Part shown: in pieces, positions 15,452 to 24,135 of the stretch
How positions within the stretch are numbered: the stretch's first letter is position 1
How the letters are laid out: each line of letters starts with the position of its first letter
From: UBA1206 sp045600105
GTDB lineage: Bacteria; Bacillota; Clostridia; Oscillospirales; CAG-382
Reading direction: 5' to 3'
Assembly: GCA_045600105.1 (NCBI GenBank)
Contig: JAZRXG010000028.1
Span: 1-64,000, forward strand
Length of the DNA: 64,000 nt
Notes under the pieces: generated by a model
What the model was told of the DNA's origin: nothing
Database searches by the model: none
Seen by the model: only the letters and a program-made list of their open reading frames with translations
Made by a program: the position numbers and the translations under genes

Positions 15452-18082
15452 TCAGCTGAAAGATCTTATCGCTTCTTCTACGCTTTCCTTGATCGCTATC
15501 TGGCGGCGGAGCTTTTCTCTTTCGCCTTCAACGACCTTTTCGGGAGCCTTTGCCACGAATTCGGCGTTGGAAAGCTTGCGTTCGAGTATGGCGATCTCTT
15601 TTTCTGCCTTTTCAAGCTCTTTTTTGAGTCTTGCTTTTTCGGCTTCGGCGTCGACCATATCACCGAGCGGGATATAGAGAGTGGCGGCGTGAGTTATCGC
15701 CTTTACGTTTGCGGGGAGCTCGCTTTCGTCTTCGATGAAATCAAGCTCGGAAGCGGACGCAAGAGAAGTGAAGTATCCGGCAGCTTCGCCGAATATGTCT
15801 TTTCTGTCGGTCTTGATGAAAAGTCTGGTCTTTCTGGAGGGCGGCACGTTGCGTTCCGCACGGCAGTTTCTGACCGCTCTGATCGAAGAAATGACTTCGG
15901 TTATGAGCTCAACGTCCTTGGCGAACACGAGGGCTTCGTCGTAAACGGGGTAGGACGAAACGCAGATCGATTCTTCGTCGTGAGGAAGCGACTGCCAGAT
16001 CTCCTCGGTGATGAACGGCATGAACGGATGGAGCAGCTTCATGGTGCCGGAAAGCACGTAGGTCAGCACCTTCTGTGCTTTTACGCCGGTCTCGCTGCCT
16101 TTCTGCATAAGGCGGGCTTTGACGAGCTCGATGTACCAGTCGCAGAAGACGTCCCAGATGAAATCGTAAAGCTTCTGCACCGCGATGCCGAGCTCGAATT
16201 TTTCAAGGTTGTCGGTGACTTCGGCAACGAGGGTGTTATAGAGCGAAAGGACCCATTTGTCTTCGGGCATGAGGCCTTCGGTGTCGATGGAATCGGTGGG
16301 GTATTCGGCTTCGAGGTTCATGTGGACGAATCTCGCGGCGTTCCAGATCTTGTTGGCGAAGTTGCGGCTCGCCTCGACCTTTTCGTCCGAGAAACGCATA
16401 TCGTTTCCGGGGGAGTTGCCCGTCGCAAGCGCGAATCTGAGCGCGTCGGCGCCGTATTTGTCGATTATTTCAAGCGGGTCTATGCCGTTGCCGAGCGATT
16501 TGGACATCTTTCTGCCGAGCGAGTCGCGTACGAGTCCGTGGATGAGTACGGTGGAGAAGGGCTTTTCGTCCATACATTCCATACCCATAGAGATCATGCG
16601 GGCGACCCAGAACGGGATTATGTCGTAACCGGTGACGAGAACGCTCGTCGGATAGAAATATTTGAGGTCATCGGTCTGCTTGGGCCAGCCGAGAGTGGAG
16701 AACGGCCAGAGTCCGGACGAGAACCATGTGTCGAGAACGTCGGGATCCTGACGCATTTCCTTGCCGCACTTGGGGCAGAACGCCGTCTTTTCCTTGGTGA
16801 CGACCATTTCGCCGCAGTCGTCGCAGTAGAACGCGGGAATGCGGTGACCCCACCAGAGCTGACGCGAAATGCACCAGTCGCGGATGGCTTTCATCCAGTT
16901 GAGGTAGGTCTTGGAGAATCTGTCGGGAACGAATTTGATCGTTCCGTTTTCAACGACTTCGATCGCCTTTTCGGCAAGAGGACCCATCTTGACGAACCAC
17001 TGGTCGCTGATGAGCGGCTCAACGGTCGTGCCGCAGCGGTAGCATTCGCCGACGTTGTGGCTGTGGGGAACGACTTTGACAAGGTATCCGCCCTCTTCAA
17101 GGTCGGCAACGATGGCTTTGCGGGCGACATATCTGTCCATTCCCTCGTATTTGCCGCCGTTTTTGTTTATCGTGGCGTCGTTGTTGAGTATGTTTATCTG
17201 TTCAAGCCCGTGTCTTTCGCCGACCATAAAGTCGTTGGGGTCGTGAGCCGGAGTGATCTTTACGCAGCCGGTACCGAATTCCTTGTCAACGTAGTCGTCC
17301 GCGATGACGGGTATCTCTCTGCCGACGAGCGGAAGGATGAGCGTCTTGCCGACGAGCGACGTGTATCTTTCGTCGTCGGGGTTGACGGCGACCGCGGTAT
17401 CGCCGAGCAGCGTTTCGGGACGTGTGGTCGCGATCTCGACGAACTTGCCTTCCTCACCCTTGACAGGGTAACGGATGTGCCAGAAATGACCGTCCTGATC
17501 GGCGTATTCGACTTCGGCGTCCGAAAGCGCGGTCTCGCACTTGGGGCACCAGTTGATTATTCTGTGTCCGCGGTAGATGAGCCCCTTGTTATAGAGGCTG
17601 ACGAACGTTTCCTTGACGGCGTCTGAGCAGCCTTCGTCCATCGTGAAGCGTTCACGCGACCAGTCGCAGGACGAGCCGAGCTTTTTGAGCTGGCTGATGA
17701 TGCGGCTTCCGTAGCGGTTCTTCCATTCCCATACTCTGTCGAGGAAAGCTTCTCTGCCGAGGTCGTAACGGGTCTTGTGCTCGTTGACGCGGAGATATTC
17801 TTCGACCTTTATCTGAGTCGCGATGCCGGCGTGGTCGGTGCCGGGCACCCAAAGGGTGTCATAGCCCTGCATTCTTTTGAAGCGGATGAGGATGTCCTGC
17901 AGCGTTTCGTCAAGGGCGTGGCCCATGTGGAGCTGACCGGTGACGTTGGGAGGCGGGATAACGATGGTGAAGGGGTTGCCGCCGCTCGTCTTTTTGGGTG
18001 CGAAAAAGCCTTTTTCGCACCAGAAAGAATATATTTTGTCCTCAAATTCCTTGGGACTGTACTTTTTGTCGAGTTCTTTCAT
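15452..18082 (-). CDS. valS: Valyl-tRNA synthetase
   Basis: 876 residues, normal length. HIGH motif as HMGH at 52-55 after PPPNVTGQL, KMSKS (GRKMSKSLGNG) at about 524-528, zinc-ribbon pairs CPKC and CDDC/CPKC in the insertion, and the C-terminal coiled-coil arm (about 810-876). AGGAGT 5-6 nt before the ATG; this ribosome-binding site lies inside the first copy of a 183-bp tandem repeat. No T-box antiterminator is seen upstream, although valS is often T-box controlled in Firmicutes. Confidence 0.96.
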   Translation of the reverse strand: MKELDKKYSPKEFEDKIYSFWCEKGFFAPKKTSGGNPFTIVIPPPNVTGQLHMGHALDETLQDILIRFKRMQGYDTLWVPGTDHAGIATQIKVEEYLRVNEHKTRYDLGREAFLDRVWEWKNRYGSRIISQLKKLGSSCDWSRERFTMDEGCSDAVKETFVSLYNKGLIYRGHRIINWCPKCETALSDAEVEYADQDGHFWHIRYPVKGEEGKFVEIATTRPETLLGDTAVAVNPDDERYTSLVGKTLILPLVGREIPVIADDYVDKEFGTGCVKITPAHDPNDFMVGERHGLEQINILNNDATINKNGGKYEGMDRYVARKAIVADLEEGGYLVKVVPHSHNVGECYRCGTTVEPLISDQWFVKMGPLAEKAIEVVENGTIKFVPDRFSKTYLNWMKAIRDWCISRQLWWGHRIPAFYCDDCGEMVVTKEKTAFCPKCGKEMRQDPDVLDTWFSSGLWPFSTLGWPKQTDDLKYFYPTSVLVTGYDIIPFWVARMISMGMECMDEKPFSTVLIHGLVRDSLGRKMSKSLGNGIDPLEIIDKYGADALRFALATGNSPGNDMRFSDEKVEASRNFANKIWNAARFVHMNLEAEYPTDSIDTEGLMPEDKWVLSLYNTLVAEVTDNLEKFELGIAVQKLYDFIWDVFCDWYIELVKARLMQKGSETGVKAQKVLTYVLSGTMKLLHPFMPFITEEIWQSLPHDEESICVSSYPVYDEALVFAKDVELITEVISSIRAVRNCRAERNVPPSRKTRLFIKTDRKDIFGEAAGYFTSLASASELDFIEDESELPANVKAITHAATLYIPLGDMVDAEAEKARLKKELEKAEKEIAILERKLSNAEFVAKAPEKVVEGEREKLRRQIAIKESVEEAIRSFS

Positions 18083-18083
18083 A

Positions 18084-18449
18084 TTTTACTCCTTGATTTT
18101 TTTGTTGAAACTTTATAATGAAATCCGTTTTTGAGGCGGCTTTGCCGACTCAAAAACCCCGCCGAGACGAGCAAAGCGAGTCCCCGCGCCGACCAAACGA
18201 ACGAAGTGAGTGCGATAAGCGCGGGAATCCCACTTAAAACCGTGTCAAACGGTTTTAAGTGCTTGCTTTTACTCCTTGATTTTTTTGTTGAAACTTTATA
18301 ATGAAATCCGTTTTTGAGGCGGCTTTGCCGGCTCAAAAACACCGCCGAGACGAGCAAAGCGAGTCCCCGCGCCGATCAAACGAACGAAGTGAGTGCGATA
18401 AGCGCGGGAATCCCACTTAAAACCGTGTCAAACGGTTTTAAGTGCTTAC
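18084..18449. repeat. 183-bp direct tandem repeat upstream of valS (two copies)
   Basis: Copies 18084-18266 and 18267-18449 are almost identical, differing at a few positions. Each holds two strong inverted repeats: CACTTAAAACCG...CGGTTTTAAGTG, and GTTTTTGAG.CGGC...GCCG.CTCAAAAAC, plus a GC-rich middle with repeated GCGAG/GAACGAAGTGAG pieces. The valS-proximal copy supplies the valS ribosome-binding site. A related but shorter palindrome of the second type occurs at 19751-19796. The stretch has no supported gene; translating it gives a repeated peptide with no coding character. Confidence 0.85.
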
Positions 18450-19690
18450 TCTTTGAACTGATTTATGAGAAGACCGGTGATGAGCTTGGGATAGAAGTAC
18501 GTTGATTTCTGGGGCATTTTGCTGCCTTCAAGCGCCACGCTCTTTATCTGCGACACCTTTGTGGCGTTGAGAATGAACGAAACGGGGGCTTTTCCTTCGT
18601 CAACATAGCTTATCGCTTCTGCCGCGTCACGGGTATAGATGAGGTTTTTCTGATTCTTCATGTTTTCTTTGTCGATGCCGAGGAACTTTTCGAGTATGTT
18701 GTCGTGCAGCACCGAAACGTCAAGGCCGCCTACCGCGGTCCTGCCGACCATACGGGCTTCGTCAAGCACGAGAAGCCAGAAACCACCCCCTCCGGAGTAC
18801 ATTGCCACGGCGTTTTTGTCGGAAACGGCGTCAAGCACCTGTTCCATTTTCGTTATATCGTCGTACCAGCCTACGATGAAATCCTCTTTGGCTTTCTCGA
18901 TTATGTCGGCGGGGTCGATCTCCATGTTGATGACAACGCGGTGAGTGGGGAGAACGGCAAGGCCTTTGCTGTCCATATCGACGAGCGTCATCATGATATA
19001 GCCCGAATCGGCGTCGATGCCGTTTTCGACGCAGTATTTGTTGAAAGCGCCGGCGGTCTCGTAGCGGTGATGTCCGTCAGCGATGAAGAGCTGCTTCGGG
19101 GCGAAGAACGCGACGATATCGGACAAAGTCTTTTCGTCGTCGATCTTCCACATCCTCTGCATTATTCCGTCGTCGGATCTGAAGCAGACGAGCGGCTTTT
19201 CGGCTTTTTTGGCGTCGATGATCGACTGGATATATCCTTCGTCATCGGCGAAAAGGGAATAGACCGACGAGAAGTTGCAGAACGTCTCGGTCATCAGGTC
19301 GAATCTGTCCTTTTTGGCTTTTGAAAGCGTTTCTTCGTGCGGGAGCACGACGCCTTCGGAAAAATCGTAAGTCTTGCAGAGGCACACGAGACCGTCGAGA
19401 ACGAGGGTCCTGCCCTTGAGCTCGAATTCTTCTTCGTAAATGAAAATGCCGTCCTTGTCGTCCTTTTTGAGGTATCCTTTTTCTATGAACGAGTCAAGAA
19501 GCTTTTTTGCCTCTTTATATTTGTCTTCGCCTTCGGGAAGCTCGAGACGTATGAGGTTGCATTCGGACCTTTCACACAGTTCTTTTCTCATTCCGTCGCT
19601 TACGATGTCGTAGGGCGGACAAACGCAGCTTGCTATGCTGCCTGCTTTTTCCGTGTATCTGAGCGGACGGAAAGCTTTGATCTCTGCCAT
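18446..19690 (-). CDS. DUF1015 family protein
   Basis: 414 residues from the ATG at 19690 (AAAGGAGAAAT upstream). It opens with AEIKAFRPLRY and contains CVCPPYDIVS and the segment FIADGHHRYETA, all typical of the DUF1015 family, found across bacteria and archaea without an established biochemical role; in some genomes it neighbours serine biosynthesis genes, not here. Cytosolic, no membrane segments. Its 3' end abuts the tandem repeat before valS. Confidence 0.85.
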   Translation of the reverse strand: MAEIKAFRPLRYTEKAGSIASCVCPPYDIVSDGMRKELCERSECNLIRLELPEGEDKYKEAKKLLDSFIEKGYLKKDDKDGIFIYEEEFELKGRTLVLDGLVCLCKTYDFSEGVVLPHEETLSKAKKDRFDLMTETFCNFSSVYSLFADDEGYIQSIIDAKKAEKPLVCFRSDDGIMQRMWKIDDEKTLSDIVAFFAPKQLFIADGHHRYETAGAFNKYCVENGIDADSGYIMMTLVDMDSKGLAVLPTHRVVINMEIDPADIIEKAKEDFIVGWYDDITKMEQVLDAVSDKNAVAMYSGGGGFWLLVLDEARMVGRTAVGGLDVSVLHDNILEKFLGIDKENMKNQKNLIYTRDAAEAISYVDEGKAPVSFILNATKVSQIKSVALEGSKMPQKSTYFYPKLITGLLINQFKE

Positions 19691-19717
19691 TGTCGATTTC
19701 TCCTTTTGTTTTTTATG

Positions 19718-19741
19718 AACGCAAAACATACGTTTTGCGTT
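19718..19741. other. Perfect inverted repeat upstream of the DUF1015 gene
   Basis: AACGCAAAAC-4 nt-GTTTTGCGTT. It has no T-run on either strand, so an operator or mRNA hairpin is as likely as a terminator for pcrA. Confidence 0.5.
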
Positions 19742-19750
19742 TGATTTACC

Positions 19751-19803
19751 CGTTTTGGCGGTGTTTTTGAGCCGGCGGAGCCGTCACAAAAACGGATTTT
19801 TTT
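19751..19803 (-). terminator. Palindrome after pcrA, related to the valS-leader repeat
   Basis: GTTTTTG-rich arms around GACGGC...GCCGGC resemble the second hairpin of the 18084-18449 repeat. It begins at the pcrA stop codon and may end pcrA transcription. Confidence 0.45.
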
Positions 19804-22138
19804 ATAATTTTTCTAATTTTGCGAACGACGCCATCAGTTTTTTGTTCGTGCCGCTGTCGAATTCGACCTCGATGAGCGCGTCGGAGCCCATCTGCTCGTA
19901 CGACAGCACGGTACCGTCGCCGAAAAACTTGTGTTTCACTCTGTCGCCCTTGACGAACATCGGGGCGGAAGACGCTTTTTCACGCGGTCTGAACAGGTCC
20001 TCAACGCGTTTTTCGCGTCTGTACGGTGTTTCCTGCGGACGCGCGTAGGGGTCTATCTTCATTTTTCTGACCTGAGCGTCTTTGCATTCGTCGGGGATCT
20101 CCGAAAGGAAGACCGACGGGAGCGACGGCGACGACATGCCGTATATCGTGCGGCTCTGCGTGTAGGTGATGTATAATTTGCTTTTTGCCCTCGTTATCGC
20201 AACGTAGGCAAGGCGGCGTTCTTCTTCCATATTGCCTTCGCCGACGGACATTGCCGACGGGAATATGTTTTCTTCAAATCCCGGGATGAACACGACGGGG
20301 AATTCGAGCCCTTTTGCCGAGTGGACGGTCATGAGGGAGACCGATTCTTCGGCGGTGTCGTAACTGTCGATATCCGAAACGAGCGCCACGTCGCCGAGGA
20401 AGCCTTCGAGCGTCGGATCTTCGGTTGATTGCTCATATAGAAGACCGCTCGACACGAATTCGTGTATGTTGTCGATTTTTTCGCTTTCGTTTTCTTCCGA
20501 TAACATCTGCTCGTATCCGGTCTGTTTTATGACCTCTTCGATGGTTTCCGCCACGGTATGGCAGGCGGCGAAATCGCCGAGGTCGGCGATGAGAGCGTAA
20601 AATCTTTCAAGCTTCTGCGATGAACGGAGAAGCGACGGGTACGACGCCGAATTCTTCATGACGTCGAGCATCGGGATGCCGTTTTCTTCGGCTATCGAGG
20701 AAACGTGTTCCACCGTAGTGTCGCCTATCTGACGGCGCGGCACATTGACGATCCTGCGCAGCCTCACGTTGTCGCTGTGATTGACTATCAGTGACAGATA
20801 CGCGACGATGTCCTTTATTTCTTTTCTTTCGTAAAAACGGATGCCGCCGAATATACGGTAGGGCAGTCTGTTCTTGACGAAGGACGTCTCGAGCGAGTTT
20901 GCGATGGCGTTGACGCGGTAAAGCACCGCGATATCCTTGAGCGGCGTGCCGTAGGCGTGCAGCTTCATTATCTCGCCGCATATTCCGTCGGCTTCCTCCG
21001 CCTGCGTGTAATAACTGCGGCAGATTATCCTGTCGCCCTTTTCCCCGCTCGTCCACAGCTCCTTGCCGCGCCGCTTGGTGTTGTTGGCAATGACGGCGTT
21101 GGCGGCGTCGAGTATGGTGGAAGTGGAGCGGTAATTCTGCTCCAGCTTGATAATCTTCGCGTCGGGGAACGACTTGTCAAAATCGAGGATGTTGCCTATC
21201 GCGGCGCCTCTGAACGAATATATCGACTGGTCGTCGTCGCCGACCACGCAGACGTTGCGGCTTTTCGCTCCGAGCAGAAGCACAAGATCGTTCTGCGACG
21301 GGTTGGTGTCCTGATATTCGTCAACGAGTATATATCTGAACTGCTTCTGCAGTTTTTCGCGTACGTCTGGGGCTTCCTCAAGCAGGATGAGCGTGTTGAG
21401 GATGAGGTCGTCGAAATCGAGAGCGGACGCATCCTTTAGCCGTTTCTGATATTCGGCATAAACGTCGGCGATCTTTTCCTCCCGTCTGTCGGACGCGTCG
21501 AGCTTGGCTTCGTCGGGGAGAATGCGCTTTTCTTTGTTTGATGAAATGACCGAAAGGAGCAGCTTTGCCGGCAGCACCTTGTCGTCGATGTTGAGATCCT
21601 TGATTATCTGCGTCATCAGCTTTTTGCAGTCGTCGGTGTCATAGATGGTGAACGAGTTGGAAAAGCCGAGCAGATGGATGTATTTACGGAGTATCCTCGC
21701 GCAGACCGAGTGAAACGTGCCTGCCCATATCTCGCCGGAAACGTCGCCGCCGAGCAGGTCGGCAAGCCTCGTCTTGAATTCTCCCGCCGCCTTGTTGGTG
21801 AATGTTATGCAGAGGACGTTCTCGGGCGAGCAGGGGGAGACCGCCATTTTTTTGAGGCATCTTTCGACGTCCGCCGTGCTTCCCGCAAGAGCAGCCTTCA
21901 TTTCCGTCACAAGTTCATCGACGTTTTCGGGCAGGTCGTCGTTTTCGCACAAGGAGCCGAAATTGATAATGTGGTATATTCTGTTGACGAGCACCGTCGT
22001 CTTGCCGCTGCCTGCCCCCGCGAGCACGAGGAGAGGACCGTTCACGGTCGTGACGGCCTGACGCTGCGCCTCGTTGAGACGTGAATACAGCTTATCTATG
22101 CACATTTTTCGGTGAAGAAGATAGGTTTCTTTCGTCAT
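19802..22138 (-). CDS. pcrA: ATP-dependent DNA helicase PcrA (UvrD/Rep family)
   Basis: 778 residues from the ATG at 22138. SF1A motifs are visible in order: Q motif LNEAQRQAV, Walker A GAGSGKT (41-47), VDEYQDTNPSQ, DDDQSIYSFRGA, LEQNYRST, VSLMTVHSAKGLEFPVVFIPG, and AYVAITRAKSKLYITY. The C-terminal ~60 residues carry the VKHKFFGDGTV motif typical of PcrA, which contacts RNA polymerase. It unwinds DNA in repair and plasmid replication. It has its own promoter with a perfect -10. Confidence 0.94.
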   Translation of the reverse strand: MTKETYLLHRKMCIDKLYSRLNEAQRQAVTTVNGPLLVLAGAGSGKTTVLVNRIYHIINFGSLCENDDLPENVDELVTEMKAALAGSTADVERCLKKMAVSPCSPENVLCITFTNKAAGEFKTRLADLLGGDVSGEIWAGTFHSVCARILRKYIHLLGFSNSFTIYDTDDCKKLMTQIIKDLNIDDKVLPAKLLLSVISSNKEKRILPDEAKLDASDRREEKIADVYAEYQKRLKDASALDFDDLILNTLILLEEAPDVREKLQKQFRYILVDEYQDTNPSQNDLVLLLGAKSRNVCVVGDDDQSIYSFRGAAIGNILDFDKSFPDAKIIKLEQNYRSTSTILDAANAVIANNTKRRGKELWTSGEKGDRIICRSYYTQAEEADGICGEIMKLHAYGTPLKDIAVLYRVNAIANSLETSFVKNRLPYRIFGGIRFYERKEIKDIVAYLSLIVNHSDNVRLRRIVNVPRRQIGDTTVEHVSSIAEENGIPMLDVMKNSASYPSLLRSSQKLERFYALIADLGDFAACHTVAETIEEVIKQTGYEQMLSEENESEKIDNIHEFVSSGLLYEQSTEDPTLEGFLGDVALVSDIDSYDTAEESVSLMTVHSAKGLEFPVVFIPGFEENIFPSAMSVGEGNMEEERRLAYVAITRAKSKLYITYTQSRTIYGMSSPSLPSVFLSEIPDECKDAQVRKMKIDPYARPQETPYRREKRVEDLFRPREKASSAPMFVKGDRVKHKFFGDGTVLSYEQMGSDALIEVEFDSGTNKKLMASFAKLEKL

Positions 22139-22165
22139 ATACACACTACTCCATAATAATAAATC

Positions 22166-22194
22166 ATTATATAACAAGCAAACGCAAAAATCAA
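22166..22194 (-). promoter_or_regulatory. Sigma-A promoter for pcrA
   Basis: Minus-strand TTGATT (22194-22189), 17-nt spacer, perfect TATAAT (22171-22166), 28 nt before the start codon. Confidence 0.7.
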
Positions 22195-22223
22195 TCATTT
22201 TTTGCGTTTTTTATATAAAAGCC

Positions 22224-22376
22224 TTAAGTTTTAAGCCTTGAGCCTTAAGCAAAAAGAAAGATTTCCGTGCGGCACCGCACGGAAATACATCTTGACTCAT
22301 AAACTCAAAGCTTATAACGAAAAAAGGATTTCCGCGTCCGCGGAAATCCTTTCACTTTAAGGCTTGATGCTTTTTT
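22224..22376. repeat. Double hairpin element between pcrA and the solute-binding protein gene
   Basis: Two stems, ATTTCCGTGCGG (22261-22286) and GGATTTCCGCG (22324-22353), lie between arms rich in TTAAGCCTTGAG and CTTTAAGGCTTGA that are inverted to each other. Same design as copy A at 15321 but with different arms. It would terminate the leftward gene at 22380. Confidence 0.6.
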
Positions 22377-22379
22377 AAT

Positions 22380-23915
22380 TTACTGCTGGAAAGCTTCGAC
22401 GAATTTCTCGATGGCTTTCTGATAAGAGCCGGAGTAGGTTTCGCACTGAGAAACGTACTTGTTGGAGGTCTTGTTGCCGAATACGTGGTTGTAGAACTGG
22501 ATCATGTCGTCGCCGAAGTTGTAGGCGTCGGAGAGGTCGTATTTACGGCTCTTGAAGATGAGGTCGAGGTTCTTTTCGGATTCTTCGTCCTTGGTCTTCT
22601 GTCCTTTGAGAACGAGGCTGTAGTAAGCCGGGGTGACCATTTCTTTTCCGTAGTATGCGAGAGCCTCGAGAGTGAAGACGGTAACGTCAAGGTCCTCGGT
22701 GGGGCAGCATACGGGGACTGCGACGACGGTAACGCTGTAAACGTTGCCGGATGCGCAGTAATCTTCCTGAAGATCGTCTACCTTCGGCATCGGGATGATA
22801 CCGTATTCAACGTCGGATTCGGTGAAAGCGTCGCCGAAGAGAGCGTTTATGTTCTGAGACATGAAGAGCGCGTTGCCGTTCGTGAACATCTTGGTTTCCT
22901 GACCGTAAACGCCGGAGTTCCATGCACCGAAGAAGTCGGCGATGCCGCAGAAGGACTGGTCAACGAACATATTGTAAAGCTTGTCGAAGCAGTCGATGTT
23001 TCTCTGATTGGTGAGGCAGAGCTCGGGGACGTCGTCGGAGTTCTTCTGGATCTTGGCGCAGCCGAAGCCGAGCATGTACATAAGTCCGTCGTAGGTCTGT
23101 CCGAGAACGCCCCAGACGTCGCCGTCATCGGGGTTGTAGGACATCTTTTCGCCGTGCATGACGACGACTTCCTTGGCCATTTCGCACATTTTGTCGATGG
23201 TCCAGTCGCCGCTGTTGACGAGGTCGTACGGATTTTCAAGGTTGTGCTTGTTGATGAGGTCTTTGTTGAAGAGCATTGCCCAGGTGGCGTTGTCGTCGGT
23301 AACGCAGAGGTCGCCGGTGAGGAAGTACATTCTGTTGGCGATGGACATATCTGCGATGATACCCTGATCCCAGTAATCGGCTTCGAGGTTGAGATAACCG
23401 TTGCCGCCGTTTACGGTTTCGTTGAGTTCATAAAGATCCCAAAAATAACCGTCGATCGTTTTGGGGGCGAGGTTGTAAGCGGCGTTGGCTACGAGGTTGT
23501 AGGGAGTGCCGCCGTTGATGGCCTGAGTGAGCTCGTTGACGAGTTCGGTGCCGTCCGTAACGTAGTGAACGTCGATGGTGAGACCGTATTTGTCCTTGAG
23601 GAGAGCGGAACGGTCAGCGAAAACGACGGAGAGCTGAGAGTCTTCTTCGATCTCGTCAAGCCAGAATTCGCCTCTGAACTGGTTCTTGGAGTCGGACAGG
23701 AGAAGGGAAACGGATTTGTCCCAGAATTTTTCTTCGAGGGGGCAGGGGTCGACCGAAGATTCTTCGACCGAGGATTCATCCGCAGCGGAAGTATCTGCTT
23801 TGGATTCCGTGGCTTTGCTTTCTGCCTTGGAAGTGTCGTCGCCGTTTTCGGAGCAGGCGGCAAGGACGGAAATCGCAAGCATCACGATGAGAAGAAGGGA
23901 TACGATGCGTTTCAT
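22380..23915 (-). CDS. Extracellular solute-binding lipoprotein (ABC sugar-type), orphan
   Basis: 511 residues with a lipoprotein signal peptide ending LAAC (Cys21), then a Ser/Glu/Lys-rich linker to about residue 58 and a family-1 type solute-binding domain. Motifs such as MLFNKDLINKHNLENPYD and SGDWTIDKMCEMAKEVV are typical of sugar-binding proteins. No permease or ATPase gene is adjacent, so it must either use permeases encoded elsewhere or serve as a sensor partner; the divergent neighbour is a histidine kinase that shares the intergenic promoter region. Ligand unknown. Confidence 0.85.
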   Translation of the reverse strand: MKRIVSLLLIVMLAISVLAACSENGDDTSKAESKATESKADTSAADESSVEESSVDPCPLEEKFWDKSVSLLLSDSKNQFRGEFWLDEIEEDSQLSVVFADRSALLKDKYGLTIDVHYVTDGTELVNELTQAINGGTPYNLVANAAYNLAPKTIDGYFWDLYELNETVNGGNGYLNLEADYWDQGIIADMSIANRMYFLTGDLCVTDDNATWAMLFNKDLINKHNLENPYDLVNSGDWTIDKMCEMAKEVVVMHGEKMSYNPDDGDVWGVLGQTYDGLMYMLGFGCAKIQKNSDDVPELCLTNQRNIDCFDKLYNMFVDQSFCGIADFFGAWNSGVYGQETKMFTNGNALFMSQNINALFGDAFTESDVEYGIIPMPKVDDLQEDYCASGNVYSVTVVAVPVCCPTEDLDVTVFTLEALAYYGKEMVTPAYYSLVLKGQKTKDEESEKNLDLIFKSRKYDLSDAYNFGDDMIQFYNHVFGNKTSNKYVSQCETYSGSYQKAIEKFVEAFQQ

Positions 23916-24020
23916 TTTGTTACCTCTTTCTTTAAAATATTTGGTTTCGCAATGCGGAAAGGGCTCTTCTGACGCCGGGTCAAAAAGGGAACACTTTCCA
24001 AACTACTGATACTGTCTTAT

Positions 24021-24048
24021 ATTTTATCACATTTTTTCCCTTTGTCAA
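24021..24048 (-). promoter_or_regulatory. Sigma-A promoter for the solute-binding protein
   Basis: Minus-strand perfect TTGACA (24048-24043), 16-nt spacer, TAAAAT (24026-24021). A leader of roughly 100 nt follows. Confidence 0.75.
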
Positions 24049-24076
24049 CACTTTTTTTACTTTAACAAAATCGGAG

Positions 24077-24105
24077 TTGAATGTTCATATTTTATATGAT
24101 ATAAT
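24077..24105 (+). promoter_or_regulatory. Sigma-A promoter for the histidine kinase
   Basis: TTGAAT, 17-nt spacer, perfect TATAAT (24100-24105) with extended TGA. Its -35 lies 28 nt from the -35 of the divergent solute-binding-protein promoter. Confidence 0.8.
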
Positions 24106-24135
24106 GTAGCATCAAAAAACTCACGGAGGCGTGAT

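Noticed and set aside
18241..18262. TTGACA in the repeat as a valS promoter
   Set aside because: The hexamer lies in a hairpin loop and no -10-like sequence follows at 16-18 nt.
18079..18357. Short open frame encoding the same peptide twice in the valS leader
   Set aside because: The repetition follows from the 183-bp DNA repeat. There is no ribosome-binding site and the peptide has no coding character.
18084..18449. T-box or CRISPR array in the valS leader
   Set aside because: No AGGGTGGNACCGCG-type T-box sequence or specifier loop is seen. Two long copies without spacers are not a CRISPR array.
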